Shown here: piece after piece, positions 1 through 18,695 of the stretch
Position numbering within the stretch: position 1 is the stretch's first letter
How the letters are laid out: each line of letters opens with the position of its first letter
From: Daucus carota subsp. sativus
Lineage: Eukaryota > Streptophyta > Magnoliopsida > Apiales > Apiaceae
Reading direction: 5' to 3'
NCBI RefSeq assembly: GCF_001625215.2
Contig: NC_030383.2
Span: 9,560,779 to 9,624,778 of the forward strand
DNA length: 64,000 nucleotides
Notes under the pieces: model-generated
Told to the model about the DNA's origin: nothing
The model's database searches: none
Seen by the model: the letters and a program-made list of their open reading frames with translations, nothing else
Program-made: the position numbers and the translations under genes

Positions 1-1042
1 CTATGTTGATGTATTCTAGAAATAAAAAGAAGCAAAGGGGGAATAAGTGTAACAATACCCACAGAAAAGTATGAATGAGGCCAAGAAAGAAGGGTCAAAG
101 GGCAAATATGGAATTGTACCAAAGAAGAAAGGGGGGGGGGGGGGGATGGACATAAACACGAGTAGAATCATTTTAGGGTTATGTATTTTATATTGTGATA
201 TGCTGTCTTAGTAAGTTGTAGCCTGTAGGATAGACTAGCTTCTCGAATGTTCCAGCACTATCTAATCAAATTATCTAGTTCTCCATTTCCTTACAATTGT
301 TGATTACTATTTTAGAGTTAATTACTTTCCTAGCTATAAGAAGTGATCTAGTTCATCTCAGAAGATTATGCCAATATATAGAGTAAGCTAAGAAGTTCCA
401 GAGTGGTCATAAGAATATATTGGAGATTATTTACAGGAGAATTTGGAAAGAGGTCATAGCAATGATAGTTGGAAAGAATGACATAAGTATGGTGGTTATT
501 TGATCACACTGAAACGGACATTATTGTAAAAAAATTCTGCTCCCAGAAGTTGAATAATCATGACTAATAAAAGGCCCATATAAGTAAAACTTTATCTGTT
601 CTTTTTCCGCCAAATATATCTGGCACCATTTTATCAACTTTGAATACGCACTGTTTAGTGGCGTCGTTTAAAAGATCATACCTAGTGGATCCTTGCTAAC
701 CTATAAAAGCGTTAATTTGAAGTTTGGGAGTTGGTGTCATTTTTACATGTACACAAATTATGTTTCTCATCCAGCTATCAAGATAGTTGGTAGTATAGAA
801 AGTGGGTTAATATCACTTCATAATTTCCCTGGAACTTGACATATATGACACGTGCTTAAGGCTTAAAGTGACTTGACATGTTCTCGTTTTACCATAATCA
901 ATTGTTTTTTCCAGGGAAATATAGAACACATTAATTAATAGTGTCAAAAGTGAAACATCCTTGTGCTTTTGTGTCTTTGGTATTTTTTTTCATAATAAAT
1001 GTCTGCTTCATATTCATCATCTTCCTCTCTGCTATTTGATAG
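1..1042 (+). other. presumed intron of the partial upstream gene
   Basis: No open frame of convincing length is visible. The stretch is AT-rich and ends in a pyrimidine-rich tract followed by AG at 1041-1042, which reads as a splice acceptor for the exon that follows. A run of about 16 G lies near 131-146. I see no recognisable mobile element. Confidence 0.35.
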
Positions 1043-1150
1043 ATATGGCCTCACATTGAGAAGCTACAGGCAGAAGTATCAGGGGAAGACGCACATCCTC
1101 TTTTCCTGAAAGCTCTTTATTCAGGGTTAGGTGTACCTACAGAGTTGTAA
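1043..1150 (+). CDS. terminal exon of an unidentified gene (partial)
   Basis: A 108-nt open stretch follows an AG acceptor and ends at TAA. It encodes 35 residues beginning IWPHIEKLQAEVSG and ending LGVPTEL. Its composition looks coding: it is amphipathic, has no stops, and is richer in G+C than its flanks. The following 1.4 kb lacks coding sequence, which fits a 3' UTR and intergenic space. I do not recognise the family, and the reading frame is inferred only from the absence of stops. The rest of the gene must lie upstream of the window or behind a long intron. It could be a chance open stretch. Confidence 0.4.
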   Translation: MWPHIEKLQAEVSGEDAHPLFLKALYSGLGVPTEL

Positions 1151-2509
1151 CTTATATTATAATGGTTCTGCTAATGTAGTTGACATATTATATTGATGTG
1201 TCGGTTGAACTGGGCAAGTGAAAGGTTTGGAAGCAATAGTTGTGGATTATGTAGTCAGCTGTTGATTTGATTAGAGTTGTATGTACAATACGAAGATTAG
1301 GTAAAACATAATGTAGGTGATTTTTAAATGGTCTTTTGTAAAATTTTATTGTGCTCGTCATACTTGGACCGGTACTATGATGTTATCTTTTTATGTACAG
1401 TATTGAAGCAGAATTTGACAATTTCATTATTTTTTGTCTGGTTCTGATCCAAATATAGGAACAGTAATCCATGTTGTGATTGGTATCTCTGTCAGATAGT
1501 TAATCGATTGTTGGTAACATTGTGAAATGCTAAACTTTTCATTCGGGGTTAAGTATTCAACTATTATTAGGTCTTTTTCCAAATCTGGTTGGCATTATCT
1601 GCTATTTGCTGAAGTTTGTTAAACCATTACTAGTTTGAGAAACAAAGTCATGTTTAGTTCATTGTTGTTTTAGTAGTTGAGATCATATAAGATGTAACAT
1701 TTCAGCTGTAATTTAACATTAAGTTGTCAAATTGCACTTTTTCAAGATTGTATAGTTTTTTCCCAAATCACATCATTCGTCTACTAGGCAGACTTGAAGT
1801 AGTGAATTATACGAACAAATTTGGCCCACCATGATCCAAATCTTTTCAATATTAAAATATTATTAATATATTCTGATGTTGATTTTGTTAAGGTTATTAT
1901 ATATAAATTAATGAATAAGATAAACAATAAATTATAAAACAACACATGAAAGATATATATAATTAAATTTATAAATAGATATTACAATTATAGTATAAGA
2001 TATAAAAAAACTATAATATAAATATAATTTTTTTATGAAGAATATAAATATAAATTTATATTCTATATTATTAGGAGAATATTCCGGACTGAAATAATTT
2101 TTTTAAAATCTGAGTATATCGAATTGATGGAATAGGCCGAGTTTTTAAATTATTATGCCCTAATCGAACTGAGCGATTCATATCAGTTTTTCGATTCGGA
2201 TCCTGTTTCACTGACCTAGCTCCCACCTCCCACTCCCAGCATAAAACAAAAAAAAAATAAAGTGACATGACAGGAAAATGAAAGGGAGGAAGAGGACAAG
2301 CAACACAAGAGCCAAAAAGCTCTCAACGAGTCCAACGTGTCTTACAAGAGTAATGCCAAGTCAGCTTCACCTAACGTGTCTTCCAAGAACATTTGCCAGC
2401 TCAGCTCTGAACTACCCAACAAACTCTGACCACTGTACACTAGTAATATTACAAGATGGTAGGTGCGATACACACACATGTGCATACAACAAATATAGTC
2501 TAATACTAT
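1151..2509. other. intergenic, AT-rich
   Basis: No supportable gene is present. The span 1850-2070 is almost pure A/T. The span 2080-2270 is less AT-rich and contains a degraded repeat-like segment with no intact termini. Small open frames here show no family signal. Confidence 0.4.
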
Positions 2510-2672
2510 AGGTTGGCTTCTTAGAAATCTCCGCAGGCGCGGCGTTTTTATATCATTATATATCTACCTCATTTGCCTTTTCTTCTCTCTCAACACCTCC
2601 AAACCCTAGCTTTACATTTCTCCGTGGGACCGGTCGATTGATCGATCCTGTTTCTTATTGGAGCTTTGGGAA
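2510..2672 (+). promoter_or_regulatory. putative proximal promoter and 5' UTR of GAPCp
   Basis: A TATA-like stretch (tatatcattatatatc, about 2549-2565) is followed by a CT-rich leader and the motif AAACCCTAG at 2601-2609. That motif matches the telo-box found in many plant housekeeping-gene leaders. The start codon at 2673 follows. No transcription start can be fixed from sequence alone. Confidence 0.4.
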
Positions 2673-9046
<6,374 letters not shown>

Positions 9047-9577
9047 AATTGATGGGAAGCAACCGGTGCTTTGGTTTTTCGCTATAATTAGTGTGTCAAA
9101 GTAGAATTTAACGATATAGTGATCATTTTTGATTTTCACTGGCATTGTTAATTGTTATCCAATATATGAGTAGAGACTCACATTTTAGAGCTTTCAAATA
9201 AGTACTCTGAAGTTAAATGTTTTTAATCTCTTTGCTTTATAAACACCCAAGTTGGAATATTAGCAAGGCACATTCAAAGGCTTAATAATTAGATCTAGAA
9301 ATCCAAGCTCTAGCTTAAATACTGCCAGATTATTTGTTAGTTATTTTTTTGCATGTTCTTCTTCAGCTACTTGTGGGCCTGTGGCTACGAGCCTACAAGA
9401 TCGTCGCTGTGTTTGATGGTCTTTTACCTTTCATTTTTATTTAAAATATTTGATTAGTATGAATACCAGTTTAATAAATATTTTTTCTAAAAATGATAAA
9501 TAGTGTTGTTATAAAGTGATTATACAGTGTCATTGTGTTCACCAAGTATTGTAGCCTTTGGTGTCGAATAAAGACAC
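9047..9577. other. GAPCp 3' UTR and intergenic spacer
   Basis: No gene is seen. The first few hundred bases downstream of the GAPCp stop are presumably 3' UTR; the region is AT-rich. Confidence 0.4.
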
Positions 9578-9580
9578 TAA

Positions 9581-9976
9581 GAGGGGTGTATTCGATTGGG
9601 ATTTTGATGAATTGTTTTTAGTTTATGGATTTTAATGGATTGTGTCTGATTTTGATTTTGTGGGAATTCTTGATAAAATGTCGCAGAGTTGATAGGATTT
9701 AAGCACAATGTTTCAAAATCCCATTGATTTTGATGGGATTTCAAAAAACTTAAAATACCCTGAAAAATGCCACAAAATCCGTCATTTTATGAAATGCAAA
9801 AAAATCCATCAGCATTTGAATACCATCAATTGAATACCACCAGATTTTGTAGCATAATTTGAAATCCCAATTGAATATCTCAAGATTTTAATGCATTTCA
9901 AACAATCCCAATCGAATACCCTCGGATTTCATGAATGCAAAAAAATGCTTTAAAATCCCAATCCAATACACCACTC
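9581..9976. mobile_element. Krak/Tourist-like MITE (396 bp), TAA target duplication
   Basis: The left end GAGGGGTGTATTCGATTGGG and the right end (complement GAGTGGTGTATTGGATTGGG) are inverted repeats of about 25 bp. TAA flanks both sides (9578-9580, 9977-9979). The TIR resembles the Krak family I recall from carrot, described as derived from PIF/Harbinger. A second copy is at 42500-42986. Confidence 0.85.
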
Positions 9977-10437
9977 TAAATGACACGAGCGAATTCCTTT
10001 TCCTTCCTTGAACAAGAACAAGATATGTTACAAAAAGCAATGGATTAGTATACAATACAATGATCAACCATGGTGTGACTTGTGAGTGGTCCACACACAC
10101 CGCGCCGATAAAATCTGCACAGCGATATAACGTTTGCAGTTGAACTCGATCTCGTATTTCAGAAAAGGATGAAGATATGCTACTATATTTTACCTCTCCA
10201 CGAAGTGGACAGATACTTAATTGTCTTTTTTGCTGTGGCAGATAACATGAGTGGCCTGATATTTGTCGTGGACGGAGATATTGCATATGAATCGAATCCC
10301 ACTCATTTTGTTTTATGTATAGTGTTATCTTACGAGTCACCATGACTGTCATGCGTTTCTATCGAGACGTATAACTGTCCGATCAATTTTTGGTTAGCCG
10401 TAGGATAGAAATGCTTTACTGTAGTTAGAGCAAGTCC

Positions 10438-10814
10438 AACAATGTCCTACCAAGTGCCCTATATATATAATAAAAAATTATGTCTTAGTGATTTAGTACA
10501 TCATTTTAATATAACAACTCCAACAACATGCCTTATTATTGTGCCTTATTATTTAAATAATAATATATTTGAATTATTGTTGGAGGGAAGTGAAAAAGAA
10601 AGAGAAGAGAGGTGTGTTGGAATGTGAGTAAGCTAATATTTTATTGATAGAAATGGTTTAGGGCATGCATGATTGTGCCTAATAAAAAATAAGGCATTTG
10701 TTAGATGTCCTAGTGTTTTGAGGCACCACTAGGACATTGTTGGAGCACCATTTTACTTCAAATGCCTTAAATTTTGATTTAGGACATGATTTTAGGGCAC
10801 TCTTGGACTTGCTC
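10438..10814. mobile_element. PIF/Harbinger-like MITE (377 bp), TTA target duplication
   Basis: TIRs are GAGCAAGTCCAA / TTGGACTTGCTC, flanked by TTA on each side. The interior carries a tgcctta-type motif in both orientations. It is the same family as 56563-56934 and related to 4481-4852. It shares its right-hand TTA with the next element. Confidence 0.88.
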
Positions 10815-10817
10815 TTA

Positions 10818-11934
10818 GAGCATCTCCAACGCTAAAGATGAAACTGTTAGCTAAAAACATCATTAGCTAAAAAAAATTTGAGCCTGTAAAGAATTTTGCT
10901 CCGATGGGTATTAGCTAAAATCATTAGTTATATTCAAAATATTATTTTAAATATTAATTATAAATATACAATAAAATAATTTATTTAGTTTTTATTCTAT
11001 ATTATTGAAAAAATAATAATATCTTTAATAGATAATGATTAATTATAATATTTAACACTTTTATATTATTATATCATAATTTTTAAAAATTTTGATTGGA
11101 AATAAAGTAACATTTTCACATAACAATATTATTTGTAAAAAAAATAAATAATACATCTATACTTGCAATAATAATAATAATACCTTAAATATTTTAATTT
11201 AAATATTATAAAAATGATTTAGGGAGAATGTTGCATGCTTTAAATAAAAATAAAATAAAATTTAGAAGGGTAAGAATCAAAGTTAGTGCGAAAGATTTTA
11301 AGCTAATTATCTTTTGATAAAACGGGTTTGAAAGAATTAAAATAAAAAGTTAATTAATTTTTTATTTAATACAGGTGAAAATAAAAAATATAACTAATAA
11401 AACCATATATACCGATACTATTATAATAATAAAAACTTAAAAAAACTAATTAACAAAAATTACTTGTATCATGTAAAACATTGACTAATTTTCTTTGTTA
11501 AAAATTCATAATTGACGTTAAATAACTATATAAGTTACTATATTAGTTTTATTATATTATTTTTATTATATTATTTATTTGTTATAAATATTTTTACACT
11601 TAACAATACATTAGATTAAATTATAAAATTAAAAAGTTATACAAATATATATAATAGAATTATAATATTATAATATATATATAATATAATATAGATGGAG
11701 TAAGTTTAAATTTTCTTTGAGTTAAATTTTAAAAGAAAATGACGTGGATATGATATAGATGACAGACTTTAGTTCAACAAATGTAGCGTGCTGATTTCTC
11801 GGCATTTAAAAATATTGCTAACGCAAATATTGCTAACAGGTCTCTGCGTTGGAGTGATGTTTTTTTTACATATCAGGTATAAGAGCTGACACATACACTT
11901 TAAAACTAACAGGTGATCTGCGTTGGAGATGCTC
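10818..11934. mobile_element. larger PIF/Harbinger-like element (1117 bp), TTA target duplication
   Basis: The left end is GAGCATCTCCAACGC and the right end is the complement of GAGCATCTCCAACGCAGA, with TTA on both sides (10815-10817, 11935-11937). The interior is very AT-rich without a transposase frame, so it is non-autonomous. It abuts the previous element with a single shared TTA, indicating insertion of one at the border of the other. Confidence 0.82.
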
Positions 11935-11937
11935 TTA

Positions 11938-12697
11938 GGGCTGTAAAATATCCGAATGATACCGGATACCCCTCTGTCAAGTATCGGATCATATTATTTT
12001 TAACTCGTCCAGATTTGGGTTCAGGCTCATTTTATTCGGATATGATCTGATCCCTGGTATTTGAGCTCCGGATTTAAACTGAGTATGATCCAGTATCATT
12101 ATTTTTTAAGCGGTTAGTTTATAATCCATCAAATATGAGCCGGATATGATGCACTATCATTAAATATCATTATTATTTTAGATTAAAAAAAGTATCATTT
12201 AGTTTGAATAAACATATTATTATAACATATAATTATTTACATTATAACTTAAAATTATATGTAGTTATATATAATTTATTAAATATATATGAAGATAATA
12301 AACACTATCACATTGAATAAATCACATTTTATGAATATATAAAATTTTATAAAATGATGATTATTTACTAACAAATGTAATGGATTAAAAATATAATATG
12401 TATATGAGTTTGAATCGAATATGAACCATGGATCATATTTGGATATTCAGTAGGATCATATAATGAAAATTTACATTATACCTAATATGAGCGGTACAGG
12501 AGTGCTCATATCCGGAATTATATATTATCTGAGTTTAATTTTTCTGCCAGATCTGGATTTGGAAATAGATATGAGACATGTATTATATTTTCGAGTCGGA
12601 TATTATATAAAAAAATTGAATAATCAAATATATTTTTTAAATTAAACTGAAAATTATTAATTTCTGAGATTAAAGTTACTATCATAAGTTTTCATAT
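11938..12697. other. degraded repetitive sequence rich in GGATAT/ATCCG motifs
   Basis: The stretch begins GGGCTGTAAAATATCCG and repeats words such as cggatat, atatgatc and ggatcatat in both orientations. It looks like one truncated non-autonomous element, but no matching right end or target duplication is visible. No coding capacity. Confidence 0.4.
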
Positions 12698-12706
12698 ATA
12701 AAATAA

Positions 12707-13046
12707 GAGTGTAGGTCCCTGGCATACTTGGCTGTTAACTAACAACCAGTTTTCCGACCGTTGGATGAATATCATGCGGTGAGGATTATAACTAACGTTT
12801 AGCGCTTGACGAGGTCCATCCAACGTTTTTTAACTGTTGGATGGGGTCCTTTTCTTCGTCCAATTAAAAAAGGCCGAACATATTAAACTTTTGTTTTAAT
12901 CCTGTCCGCGGATATTCATCCAACAGAATCTTTTTCTCCGTCCAATTAAAAAAGATCGAACATATTAAACTTTTGTTTTAATCCTGTCCGCGGATATTCA
13001 TCCTAAACTGAATGTTGGTTACCGGGTATGTCAGGGAACAGAACCC
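12707..13046. mobile_element. MULE-type non-autonomous element (340 bp), 9-bp target duplication
   Basis: ATAAAATAA flanks the element exactly on both sides (12698-12706, 13047-13055). The ends are imperfect inverted repeats sharing TCCCTGRCATAC. A 9-bp target duplication is the mark of Mutator-like elements. Internally a segment of about 75 bp (attaaaaaaggccgaacata and following) is tandemly duplicated. The element sits about 215 bp upstream of the MTP start codon. Confidence 0.85.
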
Positions 13047-13261
13047 ATAAAATAATATATTCCATGACATTCATATCGATCCTATCATTTGAAACTAAAT
13101 ACTATTCCGCGACACACATCCCAAAATACAAGGGGGCTACATAAAAGCTTTCCTAAGTGTTTGTTTTCACGTATCAAAAACCGCTTCTCCTTTGTTTTTC
13201 TGTTACAAATACTACTTGGTAACAACCCCACTCGATACCTTTACTCATTAAATCACGTACA

Positions 13262-16200
13262 ATGGCGATGGGCAGTGACGCAGAAACAGAGATGGACTAT
13301 ACTTATCGTACGGAACTTCTCTCTCCGCCGCCGTCCACCGGCGATCAGTCGTCGTGGCGCCTGGACATCGACAAGTTTCGCTTGCCTCAACGTCACTCTG
13401 CAGCCCAACCCTTCGGTTTTCGACGCCTTCTTCGAATGCCAAGTACTTTTTTATCCCCTGTTTCTTCATGTTTCAATGTGTCTGCATGTTACTCTACGTT
13501 TCTTTTAGTATGTTACGATATTTTTACGATTCGATTTTTTAGCGACGTAGAGCGAGATTCGAATCCATGGTTGTGAACAAAGACATTCGATTGTTTGTTT
13601 TTTGCGATTTTCTCTCGATATACATCACAAATTAAGAATGACCGATCTATTTATCGTTGAAGTTAGTTAGGTCATGTAATAAGTTTCTTTTTTTCCTGAA
13701 ACCTAATAAGTTTTTAATTAGGATTTATGATTAAGATTGCATGGCTGCTTGCTATAGATTGCAGTGTTGGAGACTTGGAGTATGGCTTCAAGTGGTGCTT
13801 GATTTATCATTAATGAATCACTAAACATAATTTGCAGTTTTTGCAACAACTATTGTCAGTGCAGATATGTTCAATATTTTCGAAAAATATAACACTTTAC
13901 TTGGTTGGACATCTTGTGCAGTGATTAGGTAAATAATACTATAAATAGTTTGCGGAATTCCAACTACTTTTGTAAGTAAAACTTGTTGTTGTTCTTAGTT
14001 GCGAATTAGGTGTTTATAACCCAAAATGGTTGGTCATAGCAATGTAGTCTGGAAAGAGCAGACAATTTGTTACCATCGAGGTTCACTGGTTTGTTCCCTT
14101 GATAAAATGTACAAGTTCTTTATATCTCTGCCTTTTTGGTGTGTTAAGATTTCTAAATTGGAAGAATTCTCTCCTAAGTTTTCCCTTTGTGTCATTAATT
14201 ATTATTTTTAGTTTGTTAATTGTTGTGTTTCATGTAATTTCCTTTTTAGAAAAACAAGGAAAGGTTGCAGAGTACTATGAAAAGCAGGAAAAGCTTCTTG
14301 AGGGCTTTACTGAGATGGAAACTATCAATGAAACAGGTTGTTTACCAGGAAATCTAACAGAGGTAGGTAAAATGTGTTGTCGGTCTGTTTTTGTTAATAT
14401 CGCATGACTGTTAGTGTTATAGTTTTCGGGTGTAAATGTAGGGACCTTCAATTTCTTCCAATGTACATACACTTGCAAAATTAGAACCAATTTCCTCAAA
14501 GAAGGCAGGCTGTTGAATTATTTTATTTATGCATGAAACTCAGATTGCTTACCATGTTAAATCTGAATTCAACCCACTCTCTTAGCTCAAAATGCTTTAC
14601 TTTTGCATTCGAAAGGGAATATCTCTACGTTGGTCCTGTAATCGACCAGAATATTTTGTTTTCTCTAATTAAGTTGAACAAATATCCAGGATGAAATGAA
14701 TCAGCTAGCAAGGAGCGAGAGAATGGCCATTCATGTGTCAAACATCGCTAACTTGGTGCTTTTTGTGGCAAAAGTTTTTGCTTCTATTGAAAGCAGATCT
14801 TTGGCGGTTATTGCTTCAACTTTAGATTCCCTCTTGGACCTTCTTTCGGGGTTCATACTGTGGTTTACCTCGAATGCTATGAGAAATCCGAATCAGTACC
14901 ACTATCCAATTGGCAAGAAGAGAATGCAGCCGGTGGTAAGTCCTGAAATTGATTTATATGCTTTCGGGAAGTATGATAAAATTGATATTGTTCAAAGGTG
15001 CCTTTTGAATTAAATATGCACTTGCAGTTCTGCATCTGTTTATATATTTATTTGCGAAAATCTTCCATTGTTCCTGTCTTTAGTATGTGTAATAGTGTAT
15101 TATTGTTGATTTTATATGCAAATTTTATTTTCATCTTATTACTTGAAACTAATTTATCCTTTAAAATTTTATGTATATTAGCATGTATTGCTAAGTATTG
15201 GAAAAGAAGAATGTTTTGCTGCTTGAACACTGTCATATGTATATGCTAATATGCTACCAGTGGTTTCTTTAAATAACTGAATTTGCATATGCAATGGATC
15301 TTGAGAAGGTGGTTTGCTTATAAATCATCACAGGAATGTTTAACTTCATTAGAATTTGACCCTGACAATTTTGAAATACATAAGTGATTACATTTTCACA
15401 AAATTTCTTTGATAATAACTGCTACCAGATTTTGATTATCTATTGGGAAAAGAGAAAATACTATCTCGCACTCCTACATAAACTTAGCCCTTTCATTTCT
15501 TTTGGATACGATTTAATAGTTAAATTTGTTATTAGCAAGCACGTGTGTCTTGCCATTTCCACTCAGTATTTTGTTCAGATTAACATATGTATCTCCACAT
15601 TCTACCTGAGTTTTTTTTTTCATGTGACTGTTGCTTTAATGACCTCATACGTAAACAAGCTTAATTTTTCAGGGTATTATTGTTTTCGCTTCAGTAATGG
15701 CAACTCTTGGGTTACAAATATTGCTGGAGTCTGCCAGAGAACTTGTCACAAAGGTACTTAGCTTTAAGTGCGGCTTACCTTTAAGTTGTGAAATACCGTC
15801 TGTAGCTTTAGTCTGTAATCTGAGGTGTTTGCTCTTAAAAGAACTAAAGTAGAACCGGAAAATCTAATACTGACCGACTATATATGTTTTTTGGCAGTCC
15901 CGTCCTGAAACAGATCCTGAAAAGGAAAAATGGATGATAGCAATCATGGTTTCGGTCACAGTGATTAAGTTTCTGCTTATGGTGTATTGTCGGAGGTTCA
16001 AAAATGAGATAGTCAGAGCCTATGCTCAAGATCATTTCTTTGATGTAATCACCAACTCGGTTGGATTGGTAACTGCTGTCCTTGCCATCCAATTCCGCTG
16101 GTGGATTGATCCCACTGGAGCAATAATTGTAAGTTGGTAACTTCACTGCATACTTACCACGACCATTACTTTGATTCACTGCTTAATAGTCTCCATTTAA

Positions 16201-16645
16201 GTGTGGTTACGTTTATCTTTTAATCCTCAATTCTTGCAGATGGCATTATATACAATAAGTTGGTGATTGATTTTAAGTTGGTAATTGAATATCATTGCAG
16301 ATTGCACTATATACAATAAGCACGTGGGCCAAAACAGTTATAGAGAATGTATGGTCACTAATTGGAAGAACAGCTCCACCAGAGTTTCTTGCGAAACTGA
16401 CATATCTGATATGGAATCACCACGAAGAGATCAAACAAATTGATACAGTTAGAGCTTACACATTTGGGTCTCATTACTTTGTTGAAGTTGACATTGTGTT
16501 GCCAGAGGATATGCTACTTAGCCAAGCACATAATATTGGCGAAACCCTTCAAGAAAAGCTTGAGCAACTCCCAGAAGTCGAACGGGCATTTGTTCACATA
16601 GATTTCGAGTTTACTCACAGACCAGAACACAAGGCTAAGGTTTAA
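13262..16645 (+). CDS. MTP10: metal tolerance protein, Mn-type cation diffusion facilitator (MTP9/MTP10-like)
   Basis: Six exons join in frame to 398 residues: 13262-13442, 14250-14362, 14690-14935, 15673-15753, 15898-16128, 16301-16645. The protein is a membrane antiporter exporting Mn2+ (and related divalent metals) from the cytosol in exchange for protons. The Mn-CDF signature DxxxD occurs twice, DSLLD at residues 144-148 and DHFFD at 252-256, each in a hydrophobic helix. The cytosolic C-terminal domain follows, with [19 protein letters not shown]. The N terminus carries the family marker [16 protein letters not shown]. There is no His-rich loop, which excludes the Zn-type MTP1 group. Family members are about 390-430 residues, so the gene is complete. 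The clade is clear, but choosing MTP9 or MTP10 is a guess. The first ATG of the long frame is used. Confidence 0.94.
16238..16316 (+). repeat. imperfect duplication of the MTP exon 6 acceptor
   Basis: TTGCAG plus ATGGCATTATATACAATAAG near 16236-16260 is echoed by TTGCAG plus ATTGCACTATATACAATAAG at 16295-16320, which is the true exon 6 start. The upstream copy is a decoy acceptor; using it would leave a stop in the frame (TGG TGA) soon after. Confidence 0.8.
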
Positions 16646-17055
16646 ATGATGTTAATGAGAGTAGTTATATAATGTGGTAGTAATAATGTATGGACCAGCA
16701 GACACTGGAATGCAAGAATGCTTAGTTCTCAAGATTTCCTATTGATTTTAATGTAGTTGATTCAGGTAAGGCTGGTGCAAAAGACTGTTTTTAAATGATT
16801 TGACCTTGATTAAGTTATTTGAGTATTGCATGTTAATTAGGCTTGTCAATTTAACATGTAACACGCTAACATGAAACGAAACGACACGAAAAAAATAGAT
16901 ATGGATTTTGATTTTTGATACACGAACATGAAATTACACGGTTGATTTCATGTCGGATATGAGTTTTCATTTTGGGTACGCGAAATACACGAAAGTACAC
17001 GTAATATTTGTACATAATTTTTAATGATATAATACTTTAAATATATAATTGTGTA

Positions 17056-17094
<39 letters not shown>

Positions 17095-17497
17095 AAAGTT
17101 CTATGGAGACCACCATTTCATTGGAGACCTTGGAGACCACTTATATTTTGCAATTAAAACACTACAAAATTTATTATTTTGCGAAGTACATTCTACAAAT
17201 ATCACTATTACATTGAAGATGTTGAAAATTATTTATGCTAAACAAGCAGAACATGTATGTTCTGCAAGATCAACAAATGTTCTGCACACTAAACATAGTT
17301 TTGTAATATAATATGTTTTTTAATGTTTTATTTGCCAAATGTATAAAATTTGCAAGATTGTCAATAAAATAATGATATTTGTAGAACATGATTCGAAAAT
17401 AATACGTTTTGCAATGTTTTTATGGAGTATTTTAGTTGCTGTACATAAGTGGTCTCCAAGTCTCCAATGAAAAAGTGGTCTCCATAGAACTTATCCC

Positions 17498-17550
<53 letters not shown>

Positions 17551-18440
17551 GTATATGTAGATATATATTAGAGATACATTAACAAATTTGTAGAGAATTG
17601 TATGCAAACATAAATATATTATTCATATTTAGTAAATTTATATAGAAAATTATATAACAAAACTAATTTTTGATTAAAATTATATTAATATTTTTACATA
17701 TAATATACACGAAAAGTGCACGAAAAATACACGAAACGTTTCGGATCGGATACGGATTTCAAATTAGGCACACGAAGTTAATAACGGGCACATACAGATT
17801 TCACCTTCAAGTACACGAAATGAAAGTATACGAAACAAAATGATTGCCGCATCTGATATTAATGGAGTAAACCAGATTCTAAATCATCAGCCCGATTTAG
17901 ACACTCAATATTTTGCGGTATAGTTTGTTTTCGATAGGTGTTTGTCAAGGATCAATATCCAATTCAAAGAACCCTTCTAGTTGTTCCGTTAAATCTATCA
18001 TCTACTACTATGTTTTCTTTTGTCATATTTTTCTTCAATACGGGTATATCGTATATGTTTAGTATAGAAAACTTTACATGTATTTTAAAATTCTTAGTTA
18101 TATAAATTGTTTTAACTTTTTTTCTTGAATATAATTTACTACTTGAATTTCTATTTTGAAATAAAAAATTAGATATAAATTATAAAATTATATTTTATTG
18201 AAAATCCTAAAATACGTGTCAAGTAATGAAAAAAATTATATACAAGTGGACGTAGGTGTATAATGATGAAATTGTGTCCATATTTTTAAGAATTGTAATA
18301 TTTAAGTAAGAAAACTTTATTCCAAATGTACAATACTAGGACATGAACTATAAAAAAATGTTTTACAAATTTGAAAATATTGACGATGTTTCAAACTTGG
18401 AGTATACGAGCGCAATTCGGCTATAATGCTGGACCAACAC
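16646..18440. mobile_element. degenerate cacgaaa-rich element containing a nested TA-flanked MITE
   Basis: From about 16838 (ggcttgtcaatttaac) to about 17850 the sequence is dense in acacgaaa words. This is typical of a known style of short plant element, but only the left end is recognisable. It is interrupted by the element at 17091-17498 and by long TA runs (17059-17090, 17502-17543). The remainder to 18440 is AT-rich with no gene. Confidence 0.45.
17091..17498. mobile_element. TA-repeat-flanked inverted-repeat MITE (about 408 bp)
   Basis: The left end AAGTTCTATGGAGACCAC continues with cattggagacc and ttggagaccacttat. The right end is the reverse complement of almost the same 55-60 bp. 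Both sides are pure TA repeat. A fragment of the same family lies in an APL intron at about 53605. Confidence 0.88.
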
Positions 18441-18443
18441 ATT

Positions 18444-18555
18444 TGGGCTTGGCTCTATCAACAATTGTGGACAAGGCGCGGCCCATAATAAGGGTATTTG
18501 AGTAATTAAGTGTGGCCCAAAACCATTAGGGCTCCCAATCTCCACCACTATATAT
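18444..18555 (+). promoter_or_regulatory. snoRNA-type promoter: three site II elements and a TATA box
   Basis: TGGGCT at 18444-18449, GGCCCA at 18480-18485 and GGCCCA at 18514-18519 are site II elements (TGGGCY on either strand). TATATAT lies at 18549-18555. Site II combined with TATA is known from plant snoRNA and ribosomal-protein promoters. The U14 snoRNA lies about 390 bp downstream, so a precursor transcript with a leader is inferred. Confidence 0.6.
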
Positions 18556-18695
18556 TTCGATCTCCATTCGAGTAAAATCACATTCCAACTCAGCCACTAG
18601 CGGCACCTCGTCCTCTCTGATCGATTTCTCAAATATATTTATTTACAGTTTTTAGTTGTTCTGTTGATGAATTTAAATTGAAAGATTTGAAACAA

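Noticed and set aside
9888..10352. 154-residue minus-strand open frame
   Set aside because: It begins inside the Krak-like MITE at 9581-9976 and has no recognisable motif.
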